Source of the DNA: an uncultured Porphyromonadaceae bacterium
GTDB lineage: Bacteria > Bacteroidota > Bacteroidia > Bacteroidales > Muribaculaceae
Reading direction: 5' to 3'
DNA length: 64,000 nucleotides
Assembly (NCBI GenBank): GCA_947177035.1
Contig: CAMWSS010000004.1
Coordinates: 29,139-93,138, forward strand
The notes beneath the pieces are model-generated. The model saw only the letters and a list, made by a program, of their open reading frames with translations. It searched no databases and was not told where the DNA came from. The position numbers and the translations under genes are program-made. Every line of letters begins with the position of its first letter. The first letter of the stretch is position 1. Below are positions 51,321 to 60,600 of the stretch, piece by piece.

Positions 51321-52487
51321 ATGAAAACTGAACAGACAGAATGCTCCAAAGCCATGGAGCAGAAAATCCATGACGAATTCTCTACCCGATTCGGTGGTGA
51401 AGGCACTCTCTATGCATCGGCCGGCCGCATCAACCTGATCGGTGAACACACTGACTATAACGGTGGCTTTGTTTTCCCCGGAGCGATCGACAAAGTCATC
51501 ATGGCTGAAATACGCCCCAACGACTCAGACCGCGTGCGTGTATATTCGGTCGACATCAACGAAACCGCTGAATTCGGTCTCAATGAAGAGGATGCCCCCA
51601 AAGAACAGTGGGCACGCTATATCTTTGGCGTATGTCGCGAAGTGATCAAGCGCGGCGGAACTGTGAAAGGCTTCGACGCCGTTTTTGCAGGCAATGTTCC
51701 TCTGGGTGCTGGACTCTCGTCGTCGGCTGCTCTTGAGAGCTGCTTCGCGTTTGCCATGAACGACATGTTCAACGACAATAAGATCGACAAATTTGAACTG
51801 GCAAAGATCGGCCAGAGCACAGAACACAATTATTGTGGTGTGAATTGCGGCATCATGGACCAGTTCGCATCGGTGTTCGGCAAAAAAGACTGCCTGATGC
51901 GTCTTGACTGCCGCTCGCTCGAATTTGAATACTTCCCGTTCAAACTCGACGGTTATACTCTGGTGCTCGTTGACTCGCGCGTCAAGCACGAACTCGTTGA
52001 CTCTCCCTACAACAAACGTCGTCAGAGCTGCGAGCGCGTTGCCGCCAAGCTCGGAATCGAAACCCTGCGTGACGCAACGATGGAAGACCTGAAACGCATC
52101 GAGTCTGAAATTTCGGAAGAAGACTACAAGCGAGCCGAATACGTGATCGGTGAGAAGCAGCGTGTGCTCGACGTCTGCGACGCGCTGGGCCGCGGCGACT
52201 ATGAAACTGTTGGCGAGCGCATGTATCAGACCCATGAAGGTATGTCGAAGTTGTATGAAGTTTCATGCGAAGAACTCGACTTCCTCAACGACGTGGCCCG
52301 CGAATGTGGCGTCACCGGTTCGCGAATCATGGGCGGCGGTTTCGGCGGATGCACCATCAACCTTGTCAAAAACGACCTTTACGAACCGTTTGTGAATGTC
52401 GTGACCAAGAAATTTGCTGACAAGTATGGCCACGAACCCAAAATCTACCCTGTGATCATATCTGACGGTGCCCGTCGTCTCAGCTGA
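51321..52487 (+). CDS. galK: Galactokinase
   Basis: A 388-residue GHMP kinase making galactose-1-phosphate. The signature GRINLIGEHTDYNGGFV, the phosphate-binding GNVPLGAGLSSSAALESC, NYCGVNCGIMDQFASVFGK and MGGGFGGCTINLVK are all present. It opens a three-gene galactose cluster, with galM 9 bases downstream. A consensus promoter with flanking direct repeats precedes it. Confidence 0.96.
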   Translation: MKTEQTECSKAMEQKIHDEFSTRFGGEGTLYASAGRINLIGEHTDYNGGFVFPGAIDKVIMAEIRPNDSDRVRVYSVDINETAEFGLNEEDAPKEQWARYIFGVCREVIKRGGTVKGFDAVFAGNVPLGAGLSSSAALESCFAFAMNDMFNDNKIDKFELAKIGQSTEHNYCGVNCGIMDQFASVFGKKDCLMRLDCRSLEFEYFPFKLDGYTLVLVDSRVKHELVDSPYNKRRQSCERVAAKLGIETLRDATMEDLKRIESEISEEDYKRAEYVIGEKQRVLDVCDALGRGDYETVGERMYQTHEGMSKLYEVSCEELDFLNDVARECGVTGSRIMGGGFGGCTINLVKNDLYEPFVNVVTKKFADKYGHEPKIYPVIISDGARRLS

Positions 52488-52496
52488 TAAACGATA

Positions 52497-53543
52497 ATGG
52501 AAATCGAATCCAAAAAATATCCGTCGAAGAAGGGTGACATCACTCTCTTCACTCTCACCAACGACAAGGGCGCCCGAGTGGTGCTCTCGTCATTGGGGGC
52601 CGGCCTGGTGTCGGCAATAGTGCCCGACGCCAAAGGAGAGATGGCCGACGTGGTGCTTGGCTACAGCGATCCCGCCGACTATTTCTATGACGGTCCCTGC
52701 GCCGGCAAGATCCCCGGACGTTGCGCCAACCGCATAGCTGAAGGCCGCTTCGCACTTGACGGCAAGGAATATCATCTGGCAATCAACAACGGGCCCAACG
52801 CGCTGCATGGAGGTCCTGAAGGCTTCCAGAACCAGATCTGGGCGAGCGAAGTGACTCCCGACGGCAAAGTCCGCTTCACTTATGACGCAAAAGACGGCGA
52901 AGAAGGATATCCCGGAAATCTCACCGTCGTTGCCGAATATGGCTGGAATGACAACTGTGAGCTTTGTCTCGAAATCAAGGCCACGACCGATGCTCCGACT
53001 CTGGCCAACTTCACCAATCATGCCTATTTCAATCTGAGCGGTGAAGGATCAGGTTCAGTTCTGGACCATGAGCTTAAGCTGGAGTCACATCTGTTCCTGC
53101 CGACATCCGATTCGCTCATTCCCACGGGCGATCTGCTCTCAGTGAAGAATACTCCGATGGACTTCACCGCTCCCAGAGTGCTTGGCGCCGACATCAAAGC
53201 CGATTTTCCGGCATTGGTCTATGGCAAGGGTTACGACAATTGCTGGCTGCTTGACGGCTGGAATGCCGGAACCCTGCGCCGCGCGGCTACTCTGACTGAT
53301 CCTCATAGCGGACGAGTGCTCGAAGTGGAAACCACTCAGCCTGGAGTGCAGATCTACACCGGCAACTGGCTGGCTGGTTCTCCGGTCGGCAAGTGTGGAC
53401 GCTCTTACAACGACTATGACGGAGTGGCGATCGAATGCCAGGGACTTCCTGACTCGGTCAATAAGCCCCAGTTCCCGTCTGTCGTGCTTCGTCCCGGTCA
53501 GACATACGATCAGAAAATTATTTTCCGTTTCACAAACAAGTAA
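52497..53543 (+). CDS. galM: Aldose 1-epimerase (mutarotase)
   Basis: A 348-residue protein converting beta-D-galactose to the alpha anomer. Conserved pieces are GPCAGKIPGRCANRIAEGRF, NGPNALHGGPEGFQNQIWA, TNHAYFNLSGEG (active-site His), and GVAIECQGLPDSVNKPQFPS with the catalytic Glu. There is no signal peptide, so it is cytoplasmic. It lies 9 bases after galK. Confidence 0.95.
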   Translation: MEIESKKYPSKKGDITLFTLTNDKGARVVLSSLGAGLVSAIVPDAKGEMADVVLGYSDPADYFYDGPCAGKIPGRCANRIAEGRFALDGKEYHLAINNGPNALHGGPEGFQNQIWASEVTPDGKVRFTYDAKDGEEGYPGNLTVVAEYGWNDNCELCLEIKATTDAPTLANFTNHAYFNLSGEGSGSVLDHELKLESHLFLPTSDSLIPTGDLLSVKNTPMDFTAPRVLGADIKADFPALVYGKGYDNCWLLDGWNAGTLRRAATLTDPHSGRVLEVETTQPGVQIYTGNWLAGSPVGKCGRSYNDYDGVAIECQGLPDSVNKPQFPSVVLRPGQTYDQKIIFRFTNK

Positions 53544-53563
53544 CAAATTCATAAATTCAGGTT

Positions 53564-54466
53564 ATGAAACCAACCCTCTTTGTGCTCGCTGCCGGCATGG
53601 GCAGCCGCTATGGCGGCCTCAAGCAGCTTGATGGCGTAGGCCCTCAGGGACAGACCATCATGGACTACTCCATCTACGACGCCATACAGAGCGGCTTCGG
53701 TAAGGTAGTATTCGTTATCCGCAAAGACTTTGAACAGGACTTCCGCGATAAGGTGCTTAGCAAATACGAAGGACACATTCCCACTGAAGTTGTATTCCAG
53801 GCTCTCGACAATCTGCCGGAAGGCTATGCTTGTCCGGCTGACCGCACCAAACCCTGGGGCACCAACCACGCCGTGCTCATGGGCAAGGACGCCATCAAGG
53901 AACCGTTTGCCGTGATCAACGCCGACGACTTCTATGGCCGCGACGCTTTCCGTGTGATCGCCCGTGAACTTTCCAAGGATTATGATCGCAAGGGCGACTA
54001 CTGCATGGTGGGCTTCCGTGTTGGCAATACGATGACCGAAAACGGCTCGGTGGCTCGCGGTGTGTGCAGCACCAAAGACGGTCTGCTCACTTCTGTCGTG
54101 GAACGCACAGCCATTTCTTTCGACCCGGAACACCGTATTGTCTTCACTGACGAAAACGGCCAGGAGCAGACTCTTGATCCGATGACGCCCGTGAGCATGA
54201 ACCTCTGGGGCTTCACTCCCGACTATTTCGACTATAGCGAGCGTGAATTCAAAAAATTCCTTGATAAGGACCTCAACACCCCCAAGAGTGAGTTCTTCAT
54301 TCCTCTGGCTGTCGACGCCCTCATCAACTCAGGCGAAGCCACAGTCAAAGTGCTTGACACTGACTCCAAGTGGTTCGGCGTGACATATGCCGCAGACCGT
54401 GAAGGCGTTGTGGAAAAACTGGCTGCACTCCACGCTGCCGGTGAATATCCTGCATCCATGTTCTGA
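53564..54466 (+). CDS. Sugar-1-phosphate nucleotidyltransferase-like protein
   Basis: A 300-residue GT-A nucleotidyltransferase. MKPTLFVLAAGMGSRYGGLK is the nucleotide-binding signature; VINADDFYGRDAFRVIAREL carries the metal-binding Asp pair. It lacks the usual GalU details I would look for, so its substrate is not fixed. Its position after galK-galM, where galT is missing, makes a hexose-1-phosphate (perhaps galactose-1-phosphate) substrate plausible. It is 20 bases after galM and is followed by a hairpin. Confidence 0.8.
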   Translation: MKPTLFVLAAGMGSRYGGLKQLDGVGPQGQTIMDYSIYDAIQSGFGKVVFVIRKDFEQDFRDKVLSKYEGHIPTEVVFQALDNLPEGYACPADRTKPWGTNHAVLMGKDAIKEPFAVINADDFYGRDAFRVIARELSKDYDRKGDYCMVGFRVGNTMTENGSVARGVCSTKDGLLTSVVERTAISFDPEHRIVFTDENGQEQTLDPMTPVSMNLWGFTPDYFDYSEREFKKFLDKDLNTPKSEFFIPLAVDALINSGEATVKVLDTDSKWFGVTYAADREGVVEKLAALHAAGEYPASMF

Positions 54467-54489
54467 AAAGGTTTCCCTATAATATAAGA

Positions 54490-54533
54490 CCGGGGGGATA
54501 AGTTATGGCTTTTGCCAATAACTTGTCCCCCTG
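54490..54533. terminator. Hairpin between convergent galactose and ahp operons
   Basis: CCGGGGGGATAAGTTAT pairs with ATAACTTGTCCCCCTGG, with two G-U or mismatched positions, around a GGCTTTTGCC-type loop. No long T run follows on plus. It probably ends both convergent transcripts. Confidence 0.5.
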
Positions 54534-54561
54534 GATTATTATAGTCGGTCCGGCAAGACGT

Positions 54562-56127
54562 CTATATGTCGCTGCGCATCATGTCTTCAAACACTGACAA
54601 TGCCGCTTTCGCGCCTTCGCCCATAGCGACAACGATCTGCTTGTAAGGCACCGAGGTGACGTCGCCGGCGGCATAAACGCCTTTGACGGAGGTCCGGCAC
54701 CGTTCATCAACGATAATCTCGCCCGACTTTGTCAAGGGCAGTTTGTCATTAAACAATGAGCTGTTGGGCACGAGACCGATCTGGACGAATACTCCGGCAA
54801 CAGGATAGAACGTCTCTTTCCCGGAAACGCGGTCTTTCACCTTGATACCCGACACGTTTTTGCCGTCGCCGACAATCTCCGTCACCTGCGAGCTGAGGTG
54901 TATGTTGATATTCTCCATTGACGAAGCTTTGGTCTGAAGCACTTCATCGGCTTTCAGCGTGTCTAAAAATTCAAAAACGTCGACGTGGGGACACATGGCG
55001 GCCAGATCTAAGGCTGCCTCAATGCCGGAGTTGCCGCCACCGACGACCGCAACGCGCTTCCCTGCATAAAACGGTCCGTCGCAGTGAGTGCAGAACGCCA
55101 CTCCGTGACCTATGTGCTCGGCTTCACCTGTCACCGACAGCTTGCGCCATCCGGCACCGGTCGCAATGATCAAGGCCTTGCTTCTGAACACTTCATTTCC
55201 GCATTCAAGAACTTTTTCCTTGCCGATTGCTGAAACGGATTCGACAGTTCGGTTTTCAAATATATCGACAGGATAACGGCTTATGTGTTCCTTGAGATCA
55301 GCAGCCAGTTCAGGTCCTGTTGTCTGAGCTACAGAAACAAGATTCTCGATATTCATTGTCTCCCGCACCTGTCCGCCGACTGTCTTGGTCACAACCGCTG
55401 TGTTGAATCCTTTGCGGGCGCAATAGATCGCGGCTGCGCTTCCGGCCGGCCCTCCGCCCAGAATCACGACGTCATATTCGCGGATTGTCTTGGCTGTCGG
55501 CGCGCTACTCTCCATGACGCCATATGCTTTTTCGAGCTTTTCGAGCAGATCTCCCAGAGAGGTGCGGCCGACCGACAGCAGCTCTCTGTCGGCATATACC
55601 GCAGGCACAGACTGAATGTTGAGGGCCTTTACGGTTTCGGGAGCCACGGCGCCGTCGGTAACGGTGTTTTCAACGTCAGGATTCAGAATAGCGATCAGAT
55701 TGAGCGCCTGGGCAACATCCGGACAGTTGGTGCAAGTCAGCGAAACAAGCGTTTCAAGCTTCACGGGGCCTTTAAGTGCCTGTATCCGTGTGCGCAGAGT
55801 CTCGTCAGGCATATTTTTCCCCTGCCCGTCGGCATTGAGCACGGCAAGCAGCAGAGTCGAAAATTCATGCCCGTTGGGAATTCCGCGGAATCTTACGCCT
55901 GTCGGATTGCCATCTTTGACAATCTCAAACAAAGGCCCGTCCGCATCTGCCGGCAATGACCTCTTCTCCACTGACAGATGCTCTGATGTCGAGGCAACAT
56001 CCTCAAGAAAAGAGAGCATTTCGGCCGACTCCGCAGTGTCGTGCTGCGAAAGCAGGCTGAATGAGATGTCGGATTTCAGCATCCCGAATATCTCCTTTAG
56101 CTGTTCGAGTATATTGATGTCCAGCAT
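54562..56127 (-). CDS. ahpF: Alkyl hydroperoxide reductase subunit F
   Basis: A 521-residue NADH-dependent flavoprotein that reduces AhpC. The N-terminal tandem thioredoxin-fold domain carries the CxxC of LTCTNCPDVAQALNLIA. The main part is thioredoxin-reductase-like: VVILGGGPAGSAAAIYCARK (FAD), the redox CxxC in FCTHCDGPFY, AVVGGGNSGIEAALDLA (NADH) and VYAAGDVTSVPYKQIVVAMG. It lies 29 bases downstream of ahpC on the same strand. Confidence 0.96.
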   Translation of the reverse strand: MLDINILEQLKEIFGMLKSDISFSLLSQHDTAESAEMLSFLEDVASTSEHLSVEKRSLPADADGPLFEIVKDGNPTGVRFRGIPNGHEFSTLLLAVLNADGQGKNMPDETLRTRIQALKGPVKLETLVSLTCTNCPDVAQALNLIAILNPDVENTVTDGAVAPETVKALNIQSVPAVYADRELLSVGRTSLGDLLEKLEKAYGVMESSAPTAKTIREYDVVILGGGPAGSAAAIYCARKGFNTAVVTKTVGGQVRETMNIENLVSVAQTTGPELAADLKEHISRYPVDIFENRTVESVSAIGKEKVLECGNEVFRSKALIIATGAGWRKLSVTGEAEHIGHGVAFCTHCDGPFYAGKRVAVVGGGNSGIEAALDLAAMCPHVDVFEFLDTLKADEVLQTKASSMENINIHLSSQVTEIVGDGKNVSGIKVKDRVSGKETFYPVAGVFVQIGLVPNSSLFNDKLPLTKSGEIIVDERCRTSVKGVYAAGDVTSVPYKQIVVAMGEGAKAALSVFEDMMRSDI

Positions 56128-56156
56128 GGTAATAACAAAATAGAAGCACTCTGGAC

Positions 56157-56723
56157 TCAGATTTTTCCGACAAGATCAATGCTCGGTTTCAGAGTGGCCT
56201 GTCCCTGACGCCATTTGGCCGGACATACCTCGCCGTCGTGTGTGGCGACAAACTGGGCCGCCTCGACTCTGCGCAGCAACTCATCGGCATTTCGGCCGAT
56301 GCTGTTGTCCTGAATTTCAACAAGTTTGATCATTCCTTCGGGATTGCTGACGAAAGTGCCGCGATAAGCCATGCCGTCGTTTTCAATCATTACGCCGAAT
56401 GCCCGGCTGAGCACGCCTGTCGGATCGGCCAGCATAGGATACTGTATTTTCCTGATGCTGTCCGACGTGTCGTGCCATGCCTTGTGCACAAAGTGGGAAT
56501 CGGTGCTGACAGAATACACCTCAACGCCAAGCGCCTTGAACTGATCATACTTTTCAGCCATGTCTTCCAGCTCAGTGGGGCATACGAATGTAAAATCGGC
56601 CGGATAGAAAAAGAATACGGCCCATTTTCCAAGCACGTCTTTATCGGTGACAGTTTTGAACTCTCCGTTATGATAGGCCTGGACCTTAAATTCCGGAATG
56701 CGGGTGTTGATTATTGATTCCAT
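56157..56723 (-). CDS. ahpC: Alkyl hydroperoxide reductase subunit C (peroxiredoxin)
   Basis: A 188-residue 2-Cys peroxiredoxin. The start at 56723 (MESIINTRIPEFKVQAYHNG) matches the normal family start; an ATG 10 codons upstream is less likely. The peroxidatic Cys lies in FTFVCPTELEDMAEKYD and the resolving Cys in DGEVCPAKWRQG. It detoxifies hydrogen peroxide and organic peroxides with AhpF. No clear OxyR site or consensus promoter was found upstream. Confidence 0.96.
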   Translation of the reverse strand: MESIINTRIPEFKVQAYHNGEFKTVTDKDVLGKWAVFFFYPADFTFVCPTELEDMAEKYDQFKALGVEVYSVSTDSHFVHKAWHDTSDSIRKIQYPMLADPTGVLSRAFGVMIENDGMAYRGTFVSNPEGMIKLVEIQDNSIGRNADELLRRVEAAQFVATHDGEVCPAKWRQGQATLKPSIDLVGKI

Positions 56724-56987
56724 AGTTTTTACGATGTTTTTAGTTAATTCCACCGATAAAACACCGCATCATGTTATAAAGTTCACCAAACACAGGCAGT
56801 CAAAAATCCAACGCCAGAATTAACAAACGATGATAGTGAAGGGTCTCTCAAACAACCGACTCGCCTTGTATGAAATCTGCTCTAATTCACCCCCCCAGTA
56901 TACAATATATTACTTCTGTGTTGTCATTAAACAAAGTGCTTGAAGTTATCTATGAGGAAACCAACGAATTAAGAGGGTGCGTAAATG
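56724..56987. other. Intergenic region upstream of ahpC, nothing assigned
   Basis: 264 bases between ahpC and the tRNA terminator. I found no full promoter, repeat or RNA gene. A short C7 run lies at 56890-56896. Peroxide-regulated promoter elements would be expected here but are not obvious by eye. Confidence 0.4.
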
Positions 56988-57022
56988 GAAAAGAGGACTC
57001 TCGAAACGAGAATCCTCTTTTC
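56988..57022 (-). terminator. Terminator of tRNA-Leu
   Basis: GAAAAGAGGATTCTCG, a 3-base loop, then CGAGAGTCCTCTTTTC (minus-strand reading) forms a near-perfect 16-bp hairpin ending in T4. It lies directly downstream of the tRNA on the minus strand. Confidence 0.75.
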
Positions 57023-57024
57023 AG

Positions 57025-57106
57025 TACCCGGACTCGGGCTCGAACCGAGATGGGTCGCCCCACCGGTGTTTGAGACCGGCGCGTCTACCGATTCCGCCAT
57101 CCGGGC
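57025..57106 (-). tRNA. tRNA-Leu (CAA)
   Basis: The minus strand folds as a class II tRNA. The acceptor stem GCCCGGA pairs with TCCGGGT (one G-U). The D-arm has GGCGGAATCGGTAGACGC. The anticodon stem CCGGT/ACCGG encloses loop CTCAAAC, giving anticodon CAA. A long variable arm (TGGGGCGACCCA) and a T-arm with loop TTCGAGC follow. The class II variable arm and the CAA anticodon define tRNA-Leu reading UUG. CCA is not encoded. It lies between ahpC and rplI. Confidence 0.9.
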
Positions 57107-57236
57107 TTATCGGTAGTGCAAAGTTACGCTTTTATTTTGGATTATGCAAATTTATGCGTCGTCGTGCGCATGAAAAAAGCGGAGAATCGTTTTGCGATTC
57201 TCCGCCATTCGATCGTTGGATATATGATCGTGTGGA

Positions 57237-57695
57237 TTATGCTTCAGCAGTAACTTCAGCCACAACTTCCACGGGGATTTCAACGGTAACGTCGCGGTGG
57301 AATTTGATGGTGGCGGTGTAGTTGCCGACTTCTTTGATGACGTCTTTGAGGCTGATGAGCTTGCGGTCAACATTGTGGCCGAGTTTCTCAAGAGCTTCAG
57401 CAACGGAAGCGGCGTTGACTGCGCCATAGATGGTGCCGGAAGCGGCGGTCTTGGCAGCGATTGTCAGTTCCACTCCAGCCAGAGCAGCAGCAGCAGCTTC
57501 GGCTTCAGCTTTGATCTGAGCGAGCTTGTGGGCGCGCTGACGCTGGTTTTCAGCAAGAACTTTGAGAGCGGAAGGGGTGGCGATTACAGCCTTTTGCTGA
57601 GGAATAAGGTAGTTGCGGCCATAGCCGGATTTTACCTCAACAACATCGTCCTTGTATCCCAGATTGGGGACATCTTCTATCAGAATCAGTTTCAT
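57237..57695 (-). CDS. rplI: 50S ribosomal protein bL9
   Basis: A 152-residue ribosomal protein. The N-terminal MKLILIEDVPNLGYKDDVVE and GYGRNYLIPQQKAVIAT are the L9 signature. The connecting Ala-rich helix (AEAEAAAAALAGVELTIAAK) and the C-terminal domain follow. It is the third gene of the rpsF-rpsR-rplI operon, 27 bases after rpsR. Confidence 0.96.
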   Translation of the reverse strand: MKLILIEDVPNLGYKDDVVEVKSGYGRNYLIPQQKAVIATPSALKVLAENQRQRAHKLAQIKAEAEAAAAALAGVELTIAAKTAASGTIYGAVNAASVAEALEKLGHNVDRKLISLKDVIKEVGNYTATIKFHRDVTVEIPVEVVAEVTAEA

Positions 57696-57722
57696 AATGC
57701 TTTGTCTCCTAATCTTTAAGGG

Positions 57723-57992
57723 TTATTTCATGAGGTCTGTTACGTAGGGCAGGAGGGCCAGGTGGCGTGCACGCTTAACGGCCTGAGCCACACGACGCTG
57801 GAATTTCAGCGAGGTGCCGGTGATGCGACGGGGCAGGATCTTGCCTTGTTCGTTGAGGAACTTTTTGAGGAATTCAGGATCCTTGTAGTCGATGTACTTG
57901 ATTCCGCTGCGTTTGAAACGGCAGTATTTCTTCTTGGACTTATCCACCGACATGGGGGTGAGATAGCGGATTTCGGAGTTTGCTTGTGCCAT
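57723..57992 (-). CDS. rpsR: 30S ribosomal protein bS18
   Basis: An 89-residue protein with the typical [36 protein letters not shown] and [19 protein letters not shown] blocks. The single Cys in YCRFK is common in S18. It lies 17 bases after rpsF and 27 before rplI. Confidence 0.96.
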   Translation of the reverse strand: MAQANSEIRYLTPMSVDKSKKKYCRFKRSGIKYIDYKDPEFLKKFLNEQGKILPRRITGTSLKFQRRVAQAVKRARHLALLPYVTDLMK

Positions 57993-58009
57993 GATGTTGA
58001 GAGGATGGA

Positions 58010-58399
58010 TTATTCAGCAGCGGGTGCTTGTTCAACTTCAGTTGCGGGTGCCTCGGTTGCGACGGGTGCGGCTGCGCGGCGTGCGCGACGCTTGTCGGCA
58101 TATTCTTTGGCGTATTTGTCAAGACGGAAAGTGAGGAAGCGTATCACGTTTTCGTCACGGCGATAGGCTGTCTCAAGTTTCTTGACGGTTTCGGGGGTGG
58201 CGTCAAATTCCACCAGAGTGTAGTAGCCGGTGGTCTTTTTCTCGATAGGGTAGGCGAGTTTACGCAGACCCCAGTTTTCTTCGTTCACGATGGTAGCGCC
58301 GCAATCGGTCAGTACTTTAGTGAACTTTGCTACCGCTTCCTTTGCCTGAGCGTCAGACAAAACGGGAGTCAGAATGAAAACGGTTTCGTAGTTGTTCAT
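58010..58399 (-). CDS. rpsF: 30S ribosomal protein bS6
   Basis: A 129-residue protein. [40 protein letters not shown] and [20 protein letters not shown] are the S6 fold segments. The C-terminal 30 residues are Ala/Glu-rich ([20 protein letters not shown]), a common tail. First gene of its operon with a consensus promoter upstream; ssb is not between rpsF and rpsR. Confidence 0.96.
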   Translation of the reverse strand: MNNYETVFILTPVLSDAQAKEAVAKFTKVLTDCGATIVNEENWGLRKLAYPIEKKTTGYYTLVEFDATPETVKKLETAYRRDENVIRFLTFRLDKYAKEYADKRRARRAAAPVATEAPATEVEQAPAAE

Positions 58400-58451
58400 T
58401 TTGTGGTTGTTAATGAAATGGTTTTATGTAGATAAATTGCTTTCGCGGGTG

Positions 58452-58482
58452 CAAAGGTACAATTTTATTCTGATGTGTCAAA
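58452..58482 (-). promoter_or_regulatory. Promoter of rpsF-rpsR-rplI
   Basis: Minus-strand TTTG (58482-58479), a 19-bp spacer, TACCTTTG (58459-58452). Expected start near 58447, leaving about 48 bases before rpsF. It lies just beyond the 3' end of the CYTH gene. Confidence 0.85.
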
Positions 58483-58487
58483 ATTAA

Positions 58488-58973
58488 TCAGAATATTTTT
58501 GCTGTTTTTGTCGTTTCTTTTGTGCTGGCGGCCATTGTCGAGTTGAAGTATTGTGGATCTGAGGTCACTTCTCGCCCTATCCATTCCGGCAGTTCGACCG
58601 GTGTGTCGGCCGATGGCAGTTCCACTTCCGCCAGTATCAGTCCGGGGTGCGGTGAGGCGAAGACGTCGATTTCCCATGTCAGGCCGTTGTTGTCGGTCAG
58701 AATATGGCGCACTTTGTCCACTATTGTGCCCTGGCTCAGGGATAGCATCTGCCGGGCGTCTGCCAACGGTATTTCATATTCCCATTCGTGGCGTGTGGCT
58801 CCTGAGTTCAGTCCTTTGACGGTGAGGTAACCGCTTTGGTCTTTGATGCGCACTCTGACTGTCGCTTCCGGCAGAAGCGACAGGTAACCCTGGACGATAT
58901 GGATCTTTCTGGTGGCGCGGTTCAGGATGTCGGGGTCGCTGACCAGAAATTTACGTTCAATTTCCAGTGCCAT
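58488..58973 (-). CDS. CYTH-domain protein (triphosphatase/adenylate cyclase fold)
   Basis: A 161-residue protein. The start MALEIERKFLVSDPDILN at 58973 carries the ExExK signature (EIERK). RVRIKDQSGYLTVKG, RHEWEYEIPLADARQML and EIDVFASPHPGLILAEVEL supply the tunnel Glu and Arg residues of the CYTH fold. Such proteins hydrolyse inorganic triphosphate or thiamine triphosphate, or rarely make cAMP; the activity here is unknown. Upstream frame to 59090 lies within rlmD and is not used. It overlaps the rlmD end by 17 bases. Confidence 0.87.
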   Translation of the reverse strand: MALEIERKFLVSDPDILNRATRKIHIVQGYLSLLPEATVRVRIKDQSGYLTVKGLNSGATRHEWEYEIPLADARQMLSLSQGTIVDKVRHILTDNNGLTWEIDVFASPHPGLILAEVELPSADTPVELPEWIGREVTSDPQYFNSTMAASTKETTKTAKIF

Positions 58974-60396
58974 CGGCCTGTTGGCGGAGCGAGAGACGCA
59001 CGACGTTTTCGACGTGGGCGGTGTGGGGGAACATATCGACGGGCTGTACGGCCTCGACATCATATTTTGCATGGAGCAGTTCCAGATCACGAGCCTGGGT
59101 GGCGGGATTGCAGCTCACATAGACTATGCGGCGAGGCTCTGCGCCAAGGATCACTTCGACAACCGACGGGTGCATGCCGGCGCGGGGCGGGTCGACGATC
59201 ATCACGTCCGGACGTCCGTGTCCGGCAATGAATTCAGGGGTCAGGATGTCTTTCATGTCGCCGGCATAGAATTCCGTGTTGCCGATTCCGTTGATCTGGG
59301 AATTGACTTTGGCGTCGGCGATTGCCTCTTCCACATATTCGATGCCGACGACGTGGCGTGCCTGCCGGGCCACAAAGTTGGCTATGGTGCCGGTGCCGGT
59401 GTAGAGGTCATAGACAAGTTCCGACCCTGTGAGTGCGGCCATGTCGCGGGCCACGGTGTAGAGTTTCAGAGCCTGCAGCGAGTTGGTCTGATAGAACGAT
59501 TTAGGTCCGACTCTGAAGCGCAGTCCCTCCATCTCCTCTTCTATATAAGGAGTGCCGTTCCAGGTGAGAATTTCCTGGTCGGCTATTGTGTCGTTTACCT
59601 TGAGGTTGACCAGATAGAGCAGTGACGTGATGCGGTTGCCGAATTTTTCGCTGATCGCTTCCATGACAGTGCGTATACCTTCCGGGTCGTTTTCGCCGAA
59701 GCACATCACTGCCATGACCTGGCCGGTCGAGGCGGTGCGTATCATCATTGTGCGGAGCAGTCCGGAATTGGCGCGCAGGTCATAGAAGCTGAGGTTGCGG
59801 CTGCGTCCCAGCTCTTTGACGAAGTTGCGAAGTTCGTTGCCTATTCCTGCATCCTGAAGGTGGCAATAGTTAATGTCGAGCACTTTGTCGAATGCGCCGG
59901 TGATATGGAACCCCGCGGCTCTGCGCTCGTCGAATTCCTGAGCCGACGCCAGTTGTTCGGGAGTGAGCCAGGATCGGGCCGAAAAGGTATATTCCATTTT
60001 GTTGCGGTAGTCCCAGATGCGGTCTGAACCGAGGGTCGGAGCAGGCTCGGGGTGGGGAATCTTGGCGATGCGGTCGAGCGCGTCGGCCACCTGCTGGCGT
60101 TTGCAGTCCAGCTGGAGCTGATAGGGCAGGTGTTGCCAGCGACATCCTCCGCACACTCCGAAGTGTTCGCATGGAGGCGTCTGGCGCACGGACGATGGCG
60201 TGGTCACTTCCACGATCCGGCCTTCGGCCCATGATTTTTTCTTTTTGGTGATCTTGACTGTGGCCACGTCGCCAGGTGCGCCGAACGGAATGAACACGAC
60301 CATGTCGTCCACGCGGGCCACGGCGTTGCCCTCGGCGGCCACGCCAGATATTTCAACGCCGGAGATTACCGGCTGCTCTTTTTTTCTTTTTCCCAT
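58957..60396 (-). CDS. rlmD: 23S rRNA (uracil-C5)-methyltransferase (RlmD-type)
   Basis: A 479-residue methyltransferase. The start at 60396 (MGKRKKEQPVISGVEISGVA) lies just after the predicted transcription start; the ATG at 60408 overlaps the -7 element. An N-terminal TRAM domain is followed by the 4Fe-4S cysteines in PCEHFGVCGGCRWQHL, with a fourth Cys in LQLDCKRQQ. SAM binding is at ELVYDLYTGTGTIANFVARQ. The catalytic region is IVDPPRAGMHPSVVEVI and YVSCNPATQARDLELL, with the nucleophile Cys in SCNPAT. U1939 as target is inferred from the family. Confidence 0.9.
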   Translation of the reverse strand: MGKRKKEQPVISGVEISGVAAEGNAVARVDDMVVFIPFGAPGDVATVKITKKKKSWAEGRIVEVTTPSSVRQTPPCEHFGVCGGCRWQHLPYQLQLDCKRQQVADALDRIAKIPHPEPAPTLGSDRIWDYRNKMEYTFSARSWLTPEQLASAQEFDERRAAGFHITGAFDKVLDINYCHLQDAGIGNELRNFVKELGRSRNLSFYDLRANSGLLRTMMIRTASTGQVMAVMCFGENDPEGIRTVMEAISEKFGNRITSLLYLVNLKVNDTIADQEILTWNGTPYIEEEMEGLRFRVGPKSFYQTNSLQALKLYTVARDMAALTGSELVYDLYTGTGTIANFVARQARHVVGIEYVEEAIADAKVNSQINGIGNTEFYAGDMKDILTPEFIAGHGRPDVMIVDPPRAGMHPSVVEVILGAEPRRIVYVSCNPATQARDLELLHAKYDVEAVQPVDMFPHTAHVENVVRLSLRQQADGTGN

Positions 60397-60405
60397 AATC
60401 AGCCG

Positions 60406-60436
60406 CAAAATTACTGAAAATTCGGGTCATGGCAAA
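60406..60436 (-). promoter_or_regulatory. Promoter of the rlmD-CYTH operon
   Basis: Minus-strand TTTG (60436-60433), 19-bp spacer, TAATTTTG (60413-60406). The start should fall near 60401, only about 5 bases before the rlmD ATG at 60396. Confidence 0.8.
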
Positions 60437-60600
60437 AAATAAAAGATCTACCGGTAAACTTTTTTTAAGTTAACGATGTTTTCTTAATGAACGACGCGGA
60501 AAAGGAGTTTTCAGACTGCGGCGACACAACATCACAAAACGACGAATCAAAAAACAAACTCAACTTTTAAGTCATCAACAATCCTCTAATTCAACTAATT

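Noticed and set aside
56890..56896. C7 run upstream of ahpC
   Set aside because: Short, in non-coding sequence and not at a start codon or promoter; no sign of a switch.
56870..57073. 67-codon plus-strand frame
   Set aside because: It runs through the tRNA-Leu terminator and into the tRNA body.
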